Notes under the pieces: model-generated
Database searches by the model: none
What the model was told of the DNA's origin: nothing
Seen by the model: the letters and a program-made list of their open reading frames with translations, nothing else
In this document: positions 30,301 to 42,883 of the stretch, piece after piece
Position numbering within the stretch: position 1 is the stretch's first letter
How the letters are laid out: every line of letters starts with the position of its first letter
Program-made: the position numbers and the translations under genes
Origin: Agrocybe praecox
Taxonomy: Eukaryota; Basidiomycota; Agaricomycetes; Agaricales; Agrocybaceae
Direction: 5' to 3'
DNA length: 64,000 bases
NCBI GenBank assembly: GCA_964017145.1
Contig: OZ024849.1
Coordinates: 1 to 64,000, forward strand

Positions 30301-31124
30301 TAACAGCAAAGCAAGCGTCTCCCTCGCGAAATAGGCTCTGTTAGCAACCGGGTAGCCAATGGAATCCGTATTAAAAATACTTTAAAATCATCCATCCGTC
30401 AGGAATCTTTTTACGTTACATGATGGTATGGAAGGAGGTTGTCTCTTCTGTTCGAATCTCACGATGTTAATACTGATCGTAACAGCCATGTGAATCATCC
30501 ATTTCAATCCCACTCTGCATTGTACCCTTGCCTTGAGTCTTTAGAGTTACGGTAAGGAATGCCCAGCGTGAAGAAGCATAGTCAAAATTCTACTTTGAGG
30601 ATACCAGATCCCGTTGGCGTACTGCGCAGTCATCCTCATTCTGGATTAATAATCTTTAATGGCCGCTGGCGGCTGTGCCCCACCATCTGCGCCTAGTCGC
30701 CGTGAGAAGACGTACTGCGCAATACCTCGTAACCCCCGTGAGAGACACTACACCAAAGATGGGTGAGGTATTTAAAAATTTGACACACATCATAGCGACT
30801 TACTCTGGTCAAACCGGGCAACTTTTCAATTTGGATGGGAACGCGGGATAAAAATAGTGTATTATTTTTGTGAACCAACCATGTGTCCACAAAATTGGCT
30901 CGTAAGAGGTTCCATATCAAACGTTGCTTTGCTTCGTTGCAATAGACAACGGACTGACGGCAGTGTTTGATGAACCGTTTCTGAAATCCGTCAAATACCG
31001 TTCGTAGTCCGCCTTCTAGTTTTCCCCACCTTTCAGCCCTCGAACTAATACCCCCCCTCGTCCTCTTTCGTTTTCTTTGTTGGCTTAATACTCTCAATCC
31101 TCTTTTGAAAAGAAAAAAGTAACG
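27304..31124. other. 3.8-kb gene-poor region
   Basis: Includes the hsp60 3' region (polyadenylation-like AATAAA near 27704) and then AT-rich sequence with many stops. Short open stretches (up to 134 codons, 30693-31097 minus) show no recognisable domain. A short CGCACGCACGCACG run lies near 28937. I found no convincing tRNA or protein gene. Confidence 0.45.
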
Positions 31125-32091
31125 ATGTTGTTCGCCGCTGCCGTCTCTGCTCTCTCTATCGTCTCTGTTGTCTCTGCACAGGTATGTATTGCATACAGCT
31201 ACATCGCAGTCTTAGTTACACATTATTAACTCTTCCACGTTATGCAGAGCGTTATTCCTGTCCAAGTTGGCTCGACTGCCACTGCTCCTGGTGGAGTTTT
31301 CCAATTCATCCCGTCAAACGTTACCGCAAAGCAGGGCGACATTGTTAGTTTCCAGTTCATTGGAAAGTACGTGCTCCTCTTGTTTTATCCTTGAGTGCAT
31401 ATTAGCTGACTGTCTTTTTTGTAATAGCCCAGGGAACCACAGTGTAACCCAGTCTTCGTTTACTGACCCTTGCAATCCCCTTGCTGGAGGTTTCGACTCT
31501 GGGAACATCTTTATCAACATCAATGGCACCGAGCCAGTTACCCCCACCTTCAACGTCACCATCACCGATATCACCAAGCGTACGTATATTTTTCTTGGTA
31601 GTTTTTTCCTGTTTTTCACCTTTTGTTGCTCCAAATAGCCATATGGTTCTTCTGCAAGCAATTGCAGCCCCACCCTCACTGTGGTATGGGAATGGTCGGA
31701 TCCATCAACGCACCAGCATCCGGCAACACTTTCGATAAGTTCAAAACTGCTGCCATGACCAACGGCACTGACCCTACCAAAGTCGGCGTACGTATCATCA
31801 CGCCTTAATGAATCAATCTTCGCGCCCAAACTAATTCACTCATGATTCTAGCAAGCGCAAGGTGGCTTAGTTGGTGTCGGTGCTTCTGCTTCCGTTGGTG
31901 TGCAATCCCAGTCCGCCATCACCATCTTCACTGGCCCCGCTCCCTCCGCCACTGCCCCAGCTGGCAACAGCACTGGCAACAGCACTGCTAGCGGCGGTGC
32001 CCCCGCCAAGACCCCAGGCGCTGCCACTGACGTTGCCGTCAGCTCCGTCACCGTGTTCATCTCCGCCATCCTCGGAGCCTTCTTCCTCTAA
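31125..32091 (+). CDS. Secreted GPI-type cupredoxin-domain protein
   Basis: Exons 31125-31181, 31248-31366, 31428-31579, 31639-31787 and 31852-32091 give 238 aa. The first exon is exactly the signal peptide (MLFAAAVSALSIVSVVSAQ). A plastocyanin-like domain follows: NVTAKQGDIVSFQF, then GNHSVTQSSF with the first copper-ligand His, then IWFFCKQLQPHPHCGMGMVG, which supplies Cys, His and Met for a type-1 copper site. Several N-glycosylation sequons are present (FNVTI, TNGTD). The tail is Ala/Ser/Thr/Pro-rich and ends in a hydrophobic stretch (VTVFISAILGAFFL) typical of a GPI anchor signal. Homologues are abundant cell-surface proteins in mushrooms; their role is not settled. Signal, domain and anchor together make the extracellular location secure. 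Confidence 0.93.
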
Positions 32092-33923
32092 AAAGTTCTG
32101 ACCTTGACGTACTGCTTACGACGCTCGGTGTTTGGTATTACGTGGATTAACAGAGACTTTATTAAACTATAAACCGCATGCAAACCCGGTCGCTACCACT
32201 TGGCTTTCTTTTCTTTCATTCTTACGTACATACATACATTCTTGAGGATTTTTTTGTTCCCACCTAGCAATGATTTTAGGGTCACTTATAATTATGTCGA
32301 CGACGAGAATCGTATTTTTCTGGCTTGAATAGCTAAGCACAAGTTCACACACGGTGTCTATGCTTTTGGGTTCGGGATATCCCAAGTATATACCTTAATT
32401 TTTTTCCTTTTCATTGTGATTCACTTGGTTCCTTGTTGGACCTCGAACATTGAATTATCCGGTAGATATTATGTAGTAAGATCATAACATGTCATTTCAG
32501 TGCATGATTTCAACTTCCAACTGGGAACCACTCTGCACGGATATACGAAGATATAAATACATTTTAGTCTCACTCTTTTACTTCGTATACATGAGTAAGC
32601 ATTCGAACCATCGTCGGAGTACCATAACAACCGACTCTGCTCCCGAGCGCTGAGCACACGCTTGGTACATGCATCACTCACGCCGACATTATGCGGCTGG
32701 TACGTACCTACGAACTACCTCCCACTCACCCCGACATGATCGACGTTTGGGACTCAATTTATATGCATGCCATATAGATTGGTATACGTACAGTATTAAG
32801 GGGATGCACACGCTAATTATAACTCGACGTAATGTCAGGAGTCAGAGTTACTGTAGCAACGTGCTGAGACGGGTTTTGGACGAACCACTGGGGTGAGTAG
32901 AAGGGACAACAGTAGTTTCTAGGGTGAGGACTTGAACAGGCAATCCAGAGTCAGGTCACTCCTTCACTTTCGGATAAGGATAGGGTGATTATATATTTCG
33001 TCATTTTTCTTGAGGCTCAATAAGGGACGGTAGTGCTTAAGTGGTATAATTAAAAACGATCTGGTAAACTGCGACCAAATCTTCGACAGTGAATAGAGTG
33101 TAATAGATTCAGCTCTTAGAAAGGAGATGACATAGCTGGAGATTCTAATTAGCGCAGAGCGCTCATTTAGGAACGCGGTTCGGGAGGGTTCATAGAGATA
33201 CTATATCTACATACAAGTCTCTACAATATTAATGGTATATCCATAGCCCGTAAGCCCATTATTCCCCATTTAATGATTTACCTACACCAAATGAGCTTGA
33301 ACGGCCCTCAGGCCTCAGGACGAGCTCTGGCGTATGAGGATAAAGCGCCCAGAGAGATGAGTGATTGCAGAGTTTTGTGCTGGTACTCACTTGAAGGAGG
33401 CTTAATAGCTCGAATCGTACTTCCTTTGGGTCGGGATAAGGTTTTTTGTTTCCCCTGTAGTTGTTTCAGTAAGCTCAAGATTCAAGAGTTATCTGTTCGT
33501 AGGTGTGTATTATTTTTTACTATCGACCGTTTTATACCACTAAGATGGCTTATGTATCTTCCGATGGAATTATCATGAAATAACCCAGCAATTTGTTCAT
33601 CCAGGCCGTGAGAAGACGCTACAGAATTATATCTGGAGGTCTTATGTGGAGGTCATTTGGTTCAATCATCTATGCGCATACATCATGCGCCATTCTTACT
33701 ATTCTAGGCGGTAGCGGCGATGGGTTCGAACTTACTTGTCCGCCAATCTAAAATCACGAAAGGAATTCACCGTCATCGAACGGGTGTCTATTTTTGGGTT
33801 AGACGCGCCTGAGTCAGCTGACCAGCGTGATTGGGATTGCATCCGGGTCTATTTCTTTTTTCAGCCGATTGCCGATTCCCGTCATCATCATCATCGCCCA
33901 CCTCCTCGTCGTTGTTGACCCTA
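32092..33923. other. 1.8-kb intergenic region
   Basis: No supported gene. AT-rich downstream of the cupredoxin gene. Short open stretches only, none with a family signature. Confidence 0.45.
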
Positions 33924-35175
33924 ATGGTCGCCCGTTCGATACTCCTACGACACCTCCGCACTCAAAATTTTCTCCTCTCGGTTCCTCCACATGCATCTGT
34001 CAGATGTCTGACTACCCAAAATAACGCGAAAAAGGCGCGTGTGGCGCTAGCGCCAGCACCAGTACAAACATCGACCGCCGCGTCCACACCTCCATCCTCA
34101 TCGACTCCAACATCGACTCCCAGTCCTGAGGAACACAAGAAAGGCTGGCTAACTAAGCAAGTGGAAACCAACCGTGTAGTTCGACGCGCTTTCTTCGGGT
34201 TCACGGCGCTGTTGGGGTATAACAGCAAAAAACAAGTAGCTGGACGACAAGCGAGGGCATTTTACGAAGACGTCTGTGCGATTCCAGCAGATGAAGATAA
34301 AGAATTCTGGCAGAAAGGTACGTTGATTCCTCCTCGTCTTCGCAATCCAACTACGCTGACGCTGACCCACGCATCGGTACACAGGTTGTTTCCTCCCGCC
34401 GACGTTCCAGTCCTGGTTCTCAGTCACAAACCTGCACATATGGATGCTCACGGTGCGCCTGCGCGCACTGCCCCCCGACGTGGGCAAATTATACCAACAG
34501 GCACTCATTGACCACTTCTTCATTGACATCGAGGACCGTATCCGCGCGGTTCTCCAGCCCCCCTCCGAGCCTCAAAAACCATACACCTTCGAGTCGACGT
34601 TCTACACGAACCCAAATAAACCTCTCCCTGCTACCGCTAGCAAGACGAATGGGAAAGGAGACGGAAACCTCAAACCGCGGATACTGGGCAAGGCTCCCGA
34701 CCGACTGGTCAATAGCCAGATGAAGATTTTTAAAGAACAGTGGATGGGCATGGGCATCTCGTGCGATCTGGGGCTAGTAAAAGGAGACCAAGAGCTCGCA
34801 GGCGCGATTTGGAGGAACCTGCTCGGAGGACGAGGGGCAATGGGTATCGCTTATCCTCCTTCCTCCCCCTCCTCCCCCTCCAATACCACCTCCAGCACCG
34901 CACCCCAACATTTCCGGCGCGCTGTCAACCTCGTCGGCGGAGAAGTGGTCAACGTGGCCAAGCTCGACCTTGAAGCGGAAGAAACGAAAGACGATGGCTC
35001 GGGGGTACACGATTTCGTTCCTGCCGAAGTGGACAAGTACCTCTCGTACCCCGATGTGATGCTCTTGCTGGTTGGGTATATTAGAAGGGAGCTGGCGAGG
35101 CTTGAGAAGGTTAGCGATAAGGAGATACTTTCGGGCAAGTGGAAGAGCTTGAGGTTTGGGAAGGTGTGGGTGTAG
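33924..35175 (+). CDS. cbp3: Ubiquinol-cytochrome c chaperone Cbp3
   Basis: Exons 33924-34317 and 34385-35175 encode 394 aa. The N-terminus (MVARSILLRHLRTQNFLL) is a mitochondrial targeting sequence, followed by a low-complexity Ser/Pro/Thr linker. The conserved domain (about residues 130-290) contains FWQKGCFLPPTFQSWFSVTN and LHIWMLTVRLRALP, the signature of the Cbp3/UQCC1 family, then YQQALIDHFFIDIEDRIR. With Cbp6, Cbp3 binds the mitoribosome exit and newly made cytochrome b, the first step of bc1 complex assembly. A Ser/Pro/Thr-rich insertion (SSPSSPSNTTSS) late in the domain is unusual. The single intron falls inside the conserved block at GCFLP and keeps phase. Confidence 0.94.
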
Positions 35176-35977
35176 AGCCTGCGCCGGGCGTCTGTTTTGT
35201 GTGGTGTTGTGGGAGAGTGTGTTTGGGTTCTCTGGTGTAGGGTTGTGCTGGAGGGAGGGAGGGGGTGTTGAACCAAAAAAAAAAAAAACAATCAAATAGA
35301 CCACGTTATGTCTCCCTCCTTCCTCTTTATTGCGATCGTTTTTTATTCACTGTTTATAATTCGCACCCGCTCGCTCTTACGCATGCTTCTAATCATAAAA
35401 GATATCAATACTATATCAAAATTCTTCCAAAGGCTCGATAGCTGGTTGCTGTCGCTAGCCAGGCATATCCCTTCTGACCCACGCTAGTATGTACTCCTGC
35501 TGAGTTCAGTCAAGTTCCAATACTGTCCCATTCCCAGTGCGCTAATATTAGTATCCTCGTTTTTATACTTATAGGTCGCTACTATTGCTACTATTAGTAG
35601 CTTCTGCACTTCCAAATTCCCGCTGTGGCTCCCGCCGGTCAGTAGGCTCGTCAGCTGGTACGGAAAGGTATATTTCTGGCTGTGGTGTGTATTTAATCTA
35701 TCATTCCATTCGTCCGGTTGTTGCTGGGTATGTTAGGAGGTGGGACTCGTCCTACGACTTCTCAAGGATTTCGAGGTTGCTTTTCGTCTTCCATCCGCTT
35801 TCATTTGGTCTTTCATTCCGGTTTTCACTTCGTCGTCCGGCAGAGTCGTCGTCCTTTTGTGACTTGTACAAATTGTATCTTCAAAACTCTCCAGCGTAAT
35901 ATCTTCCCCAGCCTGTAGTACTCCGTAGCCTCATTTTCAGCCGCCCACGCCTCACAGAACATTTCCGATAATCACCC
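35176..35977. other. Intergenic region cbp3-dak
   Basis: Contains a 14-base A run (near 35275) soon after the cbp3 stop and pyrimidine-rich sequence before dak. No gene supported. Confidence 0.5.
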
Positions 35978-38549
35978 ATGTCCAAAAAACACGTATACGA
36001 TTCCTCTGACGGTTTGGTCCTCAAGTCCCTCCGGGGGGCAGTGAGGATGAATCCAGGGATTAGACTGTGAGTTGAACGTTTGATTGATTTCTGTTTTGTG
36101 TTGCCACTTGTCTTGTTTAATCTTCCTTCATCGTTGAAATTACAAACAAAAGTAATCGCTCACGTATTGATATCCTATTTCCTATAGACACGAACCTTCC
36201 AAAACCGTATACATCGCCCAGAGTCCTCGTCTCCATCCTCCCGCTCCTGATGCACCTACGAGAACCACCTTGAAGAATTATAACAAATACACATCATCAT
36301 CCAGAGCTAGAGTAGCTGTAATCTCGGGCGGCGGCTCAGGGCACGAGCCTGCCCACGCGGGGTACGTCGGCGCTGGGATGTTAAGCGCCGCTGTGGCTGG
36401 TGATATATTCGCCAGTCCTAGTGCGAAACAGATATTGAAGGCCATTGAGTTGGCCGCTTTCTCATCTTTATCTACGTCGAATTTATCTTCCCGACAAACA
36501 GAAACCGTAAAAGAAATACCAAAGGACGTCCTAGCAATAATCAATAACTATACTGGGGACATTCTCAATTTCGGTTTGGCAATCGAAAAAGCTCGTGTCC
36601 AATTCCCCCAAATCTCCATCACGAGCGTCGTCGTCGCCGATGACATCTCCTTGCTGCAACATAATCATAACTCCCTAGTCGGCGCTAGAGGCCTGGGAGC
36701 CAACATACTCACATGCAAGGTCCTCGGTGCGCTCGCATCGCAAGACTCGGACAAAGTGGATCTGGGGCTCGTCAAGGCGTATGGAGATGCTCTCGTGGGG
36801 AATATCGTCAGTCTAGGTGTGGGGCTGGAACATTGTCATGTTCCTGGGAGGAGTAAGGAGAGTAATAAGGGGGATAAGATGGGAGAGGACGAGTGCGAGA
36901 TTGGGTTGGGTCTGCATAATGAGCCGGGGGTTATGCGTGCTAACTTAACCGAGGGTAACGGTGGTGATGGTGGTGGTGGCGGTAAGGAAGGAGGGACGAC
37001 TCGGAGGTCGAGTTTGGTGGATAGGATGCTTGTTATGCTGTTAGATTCCAAGGAGAGGCTGAGGGTCGACTGTCAGAGTGAAGATGGAGTCGTGCTGTTC
37101 ATCAATAACCTCGGAGGGATGTCCCAGTTGGAAATGGGCGCGGTGGTAGAAGACTCTGTTACACATTTAGGTGAGTGGGCTTAAGTTATTATATCCATAG
37201 TTTTTTATTTATAAACATGATCCACACTAACACAACGCACAGAGGAAGAACGCATCAAAATACGCAGAATATACTGCTCATCGTACATGACATCCCTCAA
37301 TGCACCAGGATTTTCTATCTCGCTCATCAACGTACGCGGACTGCATCGGGCGCTTCAAACTACCAATTACAACGACATCAATATAAGTTTAGGCTCCGTT
37401 AACGCTGATCCGTCGCCATCCAATTCGTCGGCGTCTGGATCAAAACCGCAAGAAAATACCTCCGACAGATCAGAGTCACAGGCCCTCCGCGAACGTCTCC
37501 TGAACATCGACCTCGAAAGTCTATTGGACGCTTCGACAGATGCACTCGCTTGGGTGGGTGCGCGTACAAAGTCGTTCTGGGACTCCCAAGCTGAGCAGGG
37601 TCCGCAGAATACTTATGTGGACGTTATAATTGAACCCAGTCGCCCAAGTCAAGAGGATGACGATAATAACACTAGCACACAAAGGAACATTTCCTCAGAA
37701 ACTATCAAGGAATGTATTCGTCAAGCGTGTTTACGCGTTCTGGATATTGAGAAAGAGCTGACGGAGTTCGATGCGATAGTTGGGGATGGAGATTGTGGGG
37801 AGACGTTCGCTGCAGGTGCAGATGGTAAGTCTTAAAACTCAAACTTAATTTGTTTTCTTCTCTCCTCTTCTGTTTTCTTCTTAATTTCGTTTCGATCAAC
37901 TTACCAATATATGTACTAATTTCTGTGCGCCTTCTCCTTTTTTTAAAAAAATTACGTATAGCGATACTATCAAGGCTAGAGAAGAAGACGCTCATTATTG
38001 ACAATCGTTCCTATTCTTCTATCATTCGCGACTTGGCGGATATCATTGAGGATAATATGGGAGGCACGATAGGTGCACGTACGTGTACAAACTATAATTT
38101 AACGCTAACATAACCTAATTTCTCGACGCGCAATACACAACATTCCATCAGTTTTTGCCATATTCCTCAACAACCTTTCCTCCTCTCTAGCCGTCCAGAA
38201 TTCAACCGTTAATATCAATGCTGACTCGTCATGGCGCGAATCGCTCACCACCGCCCTGCATACCCTATCCACCTACACCCCAGCTAAAATAGGTGACCGC
38301 ACAATCATAGATGCCCTAGCCCCCTTCTGCGAGGTTCTACGCGCGGGGAAGTCCTTCGCCGAGGGTGTGCAGCACGCAATGGAGGGTGCGGAAAGCACAC
38401 GTGGGATGAGGCCCAACTTGGGACGCGCCACGTATTCGACAAGGCCAACCGATGATTCTATACCCAAACTTCAACTTCCCCCTGATCCCGGAGCTTGGGG
38501 TGTCAGTGCGATTTTGCAGGGCCTATCGGCAGGTTTGGAAGAATATTAA
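35978..38549 (+). CDS. dak: Dihydroxyacetone kinase (DhaK-DhaL fused, ATP-dependent)
   Basis: Exons 35978-36066, 36188-37170, 37243-37824, 37962-38078 and 38152-38549 give 722 aa. The enzyme phosphorylates dihydroxyacetone with ATP in the cytosol, serving glycerol use and detoxification. The DhaK domain has the substrate loop GGGSGHEPAHAGYVG and the covalent hemiaminal His in GLGLHNEPGV. The DhaL domain has the Mg-ATP motif VGDGDCGETFAAGA, then MGGTIGALFAIFLNNLSSSL, and ends near PDPGAWG. It is longer than the usual 580-600 aa because of low-complexity insertions: a Gly-rich one after LTEG (around residue 330), one in the K-L linker (Asp/Asn/Ser-rich) and one near the C-terminus. All catalytic motifs are intact, so I expect an active enzyme. 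Confidence 0.95.
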
Positions 38550-39269
38550 TTGGAATTATGAAGTTATTACTGTACCAATGTATATCATTATTCACGTACG
38601 CATCTGTGGATTATGCCACCCCTCAGTGCTGAGTTTGATTTGTACCCTTTTCTTTTGATGAAGATCCGTTGATACATATCAATATTTAGTAATCGTCCAT
38701 TCATTCTACCAGTCTATCCAATAAAGCTTAGAGGTACGTGTGCGTGTGTTTATGTGGCGGCGACCACTCCTCCGTTGACATAAGCTGACGTTTATTCACC
38801 CTTGGCGTTACTCACAATGGTTACCATTAATATCGCAAAGCAGGAAAAAACACACATCATAACCCCAATTTCCTGTGCCCAGCATGTCCGCCATAACTTA
38901 GCACAGCATCGCGCGAGTATGTTGATCCTTCTTTCGTGCATCGACGCACATGGGCGACGTGCGTCGGGGTGTTCATTTTTATATCGAATTTTCCCATTCT
39001 CCCTAGCTGAGCTCATAATCATCCTCTCTCAGCATCATGAGTAGGTCCAAGTATGATGTATGTACCCGTTCATTATGATCGGCTCTTGTCTATTTCTGAA
39101 TTAGTTTCCTAGATCCGCCCGTGACCCAAGATAGGGCCTATACATAAACCTTCCTTGGGTGACTTCATCGTCTCTTTTTTATTGCATATGTTTTCTTCTA
39201 CGTAGAATCGATCCTCGAGCGACAGCTTCGCATTCTACACACTCGCGATATCCGAACTTTCGAATTACG
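38550..39269. other. Intergenic region dak-P450
   Basis: No supported gene. AT-rich with short open stretches on both strands. Confidence 0.5.
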
Positions 39270-41519
39270 ATGAATCCAATAGACCTTATCCAACACACTT
39301 CGGCTAGTCTGAAACCGGAACACCCCTGGTTGGCCTTAGCCGGTATTCTCCTATTCGTTATCATTCACCGAGTGACGATCCACGACCCACTCAGCGACGT
39401 GCCTGGCTCATGGCTTGCGAAATATACTTCTCTCCTACTCGCATATCACGCGCGGGGAGGAAAACGATACTTGTACGTCGACGCTTTGCACAAGGTATGT
39501 TTGAAGTATTCCCTCAATCCGATGACGTATGTAATTCCACACACGCGCCCCCCATAGAAATATGGCCCTTTTGTTCGAATAACCCCCACACAAGTCTCCT
39601 GTGCCCACCCGAACGCACCGTCGGTCGTATACGCCCAAGGATCTGCCTCGCTTCCCAAAACACCATTCTATCGTGCCTTCTACGTCGACGGCACCGCGTC
39701 CCTCTTCAGCACGCAGGATCGCGCGGGTCATTCCTCAAAACGGCGCGTCCTCGCACACCCATTCAGCTATGCCTCCGTCAGACAGTTCGAAGGCTGGATA
39801 AGGCGCAGTGTCGCGAAAATGGCTACCAAAATCGACGAGAAAGTCAGGAAAGGAGGGTTAGAGTTGAGCGCGGCGACAGTTGGAAGGGCTTCTGGGAGCC
39901 GCAATGGTGGTAGTCGGGAGGTGGATGTCCTCATGTGGTTGAACTATCTGACGTTTGACGTCATTTCGGATTTGGCTTTTGGGGAGCCTCTGGGGATGCT
40001 GGATCGTGGCACGGATGTCATATCTGCTGAGGACGAAAATAATGGTGCACAGGTTGAAGGGGTAGAAGGAAATGGGAAGGAGAATAGCGAGCAGGATATG
40101 GTCGTCTCCACCAACCAGTCGGGCGGCGTGGCAGCGATGATAGACTATCGGGGACGCACAGCTGCAGTATTGGGACTATTCCCATTCCTTCTTCCCGGTT
40201 CGCTATTTGCCCCTCTGGCTCGCTGGATCCCAGACGCAGACCTCCAACGCGGATTACAAGGAACAGACGTATGTTTCCTCCTATATTTTCCCGCTCGGGT
40301 GCCAATTCATTTATTTTTATCATATAGAATCTATCAAAAATAGCTCGTAGATGTGTCAAACGCCGGTTGGAATCAAATGAGACTAGGCGTGGTGACCTTC
40401 TCGACCGACTCATCGACGACATGCGTACCAAACAAGGTTTAGGCCAAACACCATTCGATTCATCCGAACTTGCTCCGAATGACATGGCCCAATACGAAGC
40501 AGATGTGGTGACGGACGCCATGCTACTCTTGTACGTTTTTTTTCTTCATCTCCGCTGAGTCCCATTCTATTGTCATGGTGGAATGGGCGCTAAGCGCTAG
40601 CCGCTCATGCCTGATGCTTTATCGCTAATCTATTTATAGAACCGCCGGTTCGGACACTACTGCGAATAGCACGGCTGCCATCCTCTTCTGGATATACTCT
40701 ACCCCGCGTGTGCTCCATAAACTTCGAGAAGAGTTGGACGAGATGCTCGCAGGCTGTATACCATCCACAACGTCAGACCTTGATATGGTACAATCTATAG
40801 CTACTGGACTATATGTCGACGACGACTCGCTAGCGGATATGTTGCAGATTCCATTACACGACCAGGTATGTCTGGGAATTGATTGCTTTTTTTGCATTAA
40901 TACGGACCGAATGGACTTTTGGTGTAGGTCAAAGATCTTAAATACCTCAATGCGACTATCGATGAAGGTCTTCGTATGTTCGCTACGAACGCTTTTGGAC
41001 TCCCGCGAGTCGTACCAGGAGGGCTGAGTGTTTCTGTTGAAGGATACACGTTCTATGAAGGCGTAAGTCTATATTTCACCAAACTACGCCTTCCCTTATC
41101 CAGTCCGATTTGTCGTTCCTTTTATTCCTAGACGGAGCTGTCTTGTCCAGCTTATACCATCCAACACGATCCATCCATATGGGGATTCGACGCCGACTCG
41201 TTCAAGCCTGAACGATGGCTCGGCGGTACCTCCTCAGGGCTCAAGAAACATCTGCTCACCTTCGGCACTGGGCCTCGTGCATGTATAGGGAAAAAGTAGG
41301 TTACCTCACTTGACCTATCCGTAATTTCGAATTTACGAACCACGAATGGACAGCCTCGCCACGCTTCAAATCCAAATCATCGTTGCCACGTTTATTAGTC
41401 GATACGATTTAGTGTTAAGAGACCCTAAGACGTTGAGGAGCGTGGAAGGGTTCATGCATAAGCCTGTGGATTTGTGGGCGAATGTGTATTTGAGAGGAGA
41501 GGGCGGGTTGTTAGAATAA
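39270..41519 (+). CDS. Cytochrome P450 monooxygenase
   Basis: Seven exons (39270-39494, 39558-40268, 40328-40530, 40640-40865, 40928-41062, 41132-41295, 41354-41519) give 609 aa in consistent phase. An N-terminal membrane anchor (LALAGILLFVIIHRV) holds it on the ER. The oxygen-binding I-helix motif is TAGSDTTAN (residues 381-389). The K-helix ExxR is Glu468-Gly-Leu-Arg471. The heme loop FGTGPRACIGK has the thiolate Cys at 551. The sequence KYGPFVRITPTQVSC early in the protein places it among benzoate-4-hydroxylase-like fungal P450s; substrate unknown. It is longer than average (about 500-530 aa) because of a variable Asn/Glu/Gly-rich insertion around residues 240-275. No biosynthetic partner lies next to it. 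Confidence 0.95.
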
Positions 41520-41605
41520 ATCACGAATCAGAAATATTTTCCGAATCTCTTCTATGTTCTTATGTCATGTCATTTGATGTATTGATCGAACAGTGTGCTA
41601 CAACA

Positions 41606-42105
41606 TCAAAGGTTAAAACATTTGACGGACTTTGGGACATTCTCGTAGTTAACCATGTCAACGGGGATCTTCGCAAGATTGTGCGAGCCATTGAATAGCG
41701 TGAGCGTGTGTGATTTACATTCCTCATCTCTGAGATAACAGTCAGTAAGTACATACACGTAAGATGAAATCTTATCACACTCACGCAGAGAAGATACACA
41801 ACTGTGATTTGGCGACGATGACTCTGCCAATCTTGTCGGAGAGCTTGGAACGGGCATCCTTCAAAGGGAAACAAGCGTCGTAGGCGACTGCGTAGGTGAT
41901 GCATGGTCCAGAACCTTCAGTAGTGCCCTTGCAAATGGTCACTGATAATGGGGGCTAGTGTTGCGAGGATTGTAAGCTAGACACATCAGGGGAAACAGAT
42001 AGTTATGCCGCATACCAACTCTCTGGTGCCTAGTACCGCTGTGGCCGTGCATAAATTGAAAGAACCTGCAGTGACAGCGGCGACGAGAAAAAATCTTCGC
42101 AACAT
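41606..42105 (-). CDS. Small secreted cysteine-containing protein
   Basis: Exons 42105-42016, 41954-41785 and 41729-41606 give 127 aa with matching phases. An N-terminal signal peptide (MLRRFFLVAAVTAGSFNLC) precedes a mature part with spaced cysteines: TICKGTTEGSGPC, then YDACFPL, then SQLCIFSADEECKS and a final VKCFNL. The layout (C...C...C...LCIF..D..C...SxxC) resembles a broad family of agaricomycete small secreted proteins of unknown function. A TATA box (TATAAAGG) sits at 42158-42151, about 46 bp upstream of the start. The gene converges on the P450 gene, with 86 bp between the two stop codons, so their 3' untranslated regions may overlap. Function unknown. Confidence 0.75.
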
Positions 42106-42883
42106 GATAATGATATGTCTGAGTCGTAAGTCGTAAGTACCTCTATGTTGCCTTTATACAAAGGTGTGGTTCCAAAGATGGCTAAATCATTCAATAGAGC
42201 AATACTCTTGATTTTAGTCCTGAACGATGAGCTCCTACCGTTGTAAGAAAAGACTATCGAGAAACTACGTCGAATAAGAACGTTAATAATCTGAATAAAT
42301 GTCTCTAGAAGCTTATTGACTCGACCTAATGGAGCACACATCTTTTAGCGTGAACACGAGCGAGACAAGCCAGTATTATACCCTGACCCTGGAAGGTCAT
42401 TAACCACCGACGGATATTGATGGTGGACACCAAATAACACCAACAATATACGCCAATGACCGCCGTCCATCGATGGTGAATGGTGGTGGACACTGGTCGG
42501 CGTGGGTGAACGATGACAGCCACAGGCCTGCGTTGTACCTCGTCGTACAGCGAAGGTAACCGGCGATGTACACCATTAGACATTGTAGAAATCAAACTAT
42601 TCCGGCGCATTCATACAAAAGTTTTCCAAATTTTTTAATATAGAGGGGCCTTTACCTAAGGTCTGAAGTTAATAATGCGAACTCCTACACATATTAGCGT
42701 TCTCTGGGAAAAATAAATAGATCGTCACTATTGATTTGACCGAGAACTGTTGCTTTTTAAATTATAATGCAGATATTGTCACGGATCACACCTCTGTGAC
42801 ATCTCAGGCGCCTAAAGGTTTTCAATAGGTACTCAACGGATATTAATTCATAGAAAATTATAAGCATAGTAGTATCAGGTAGT
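42106..42883. other. Spacer with a GGTGGT-rich low-complexity block
   Basis: Bases 42395-42560 are rich in GGTGGTGGACAC and CCACCG-type motifs, as is 44665-44870 on the other side of the SAP-domain gene. Otherwise AT-rich with no gene. Confidence 0.45.
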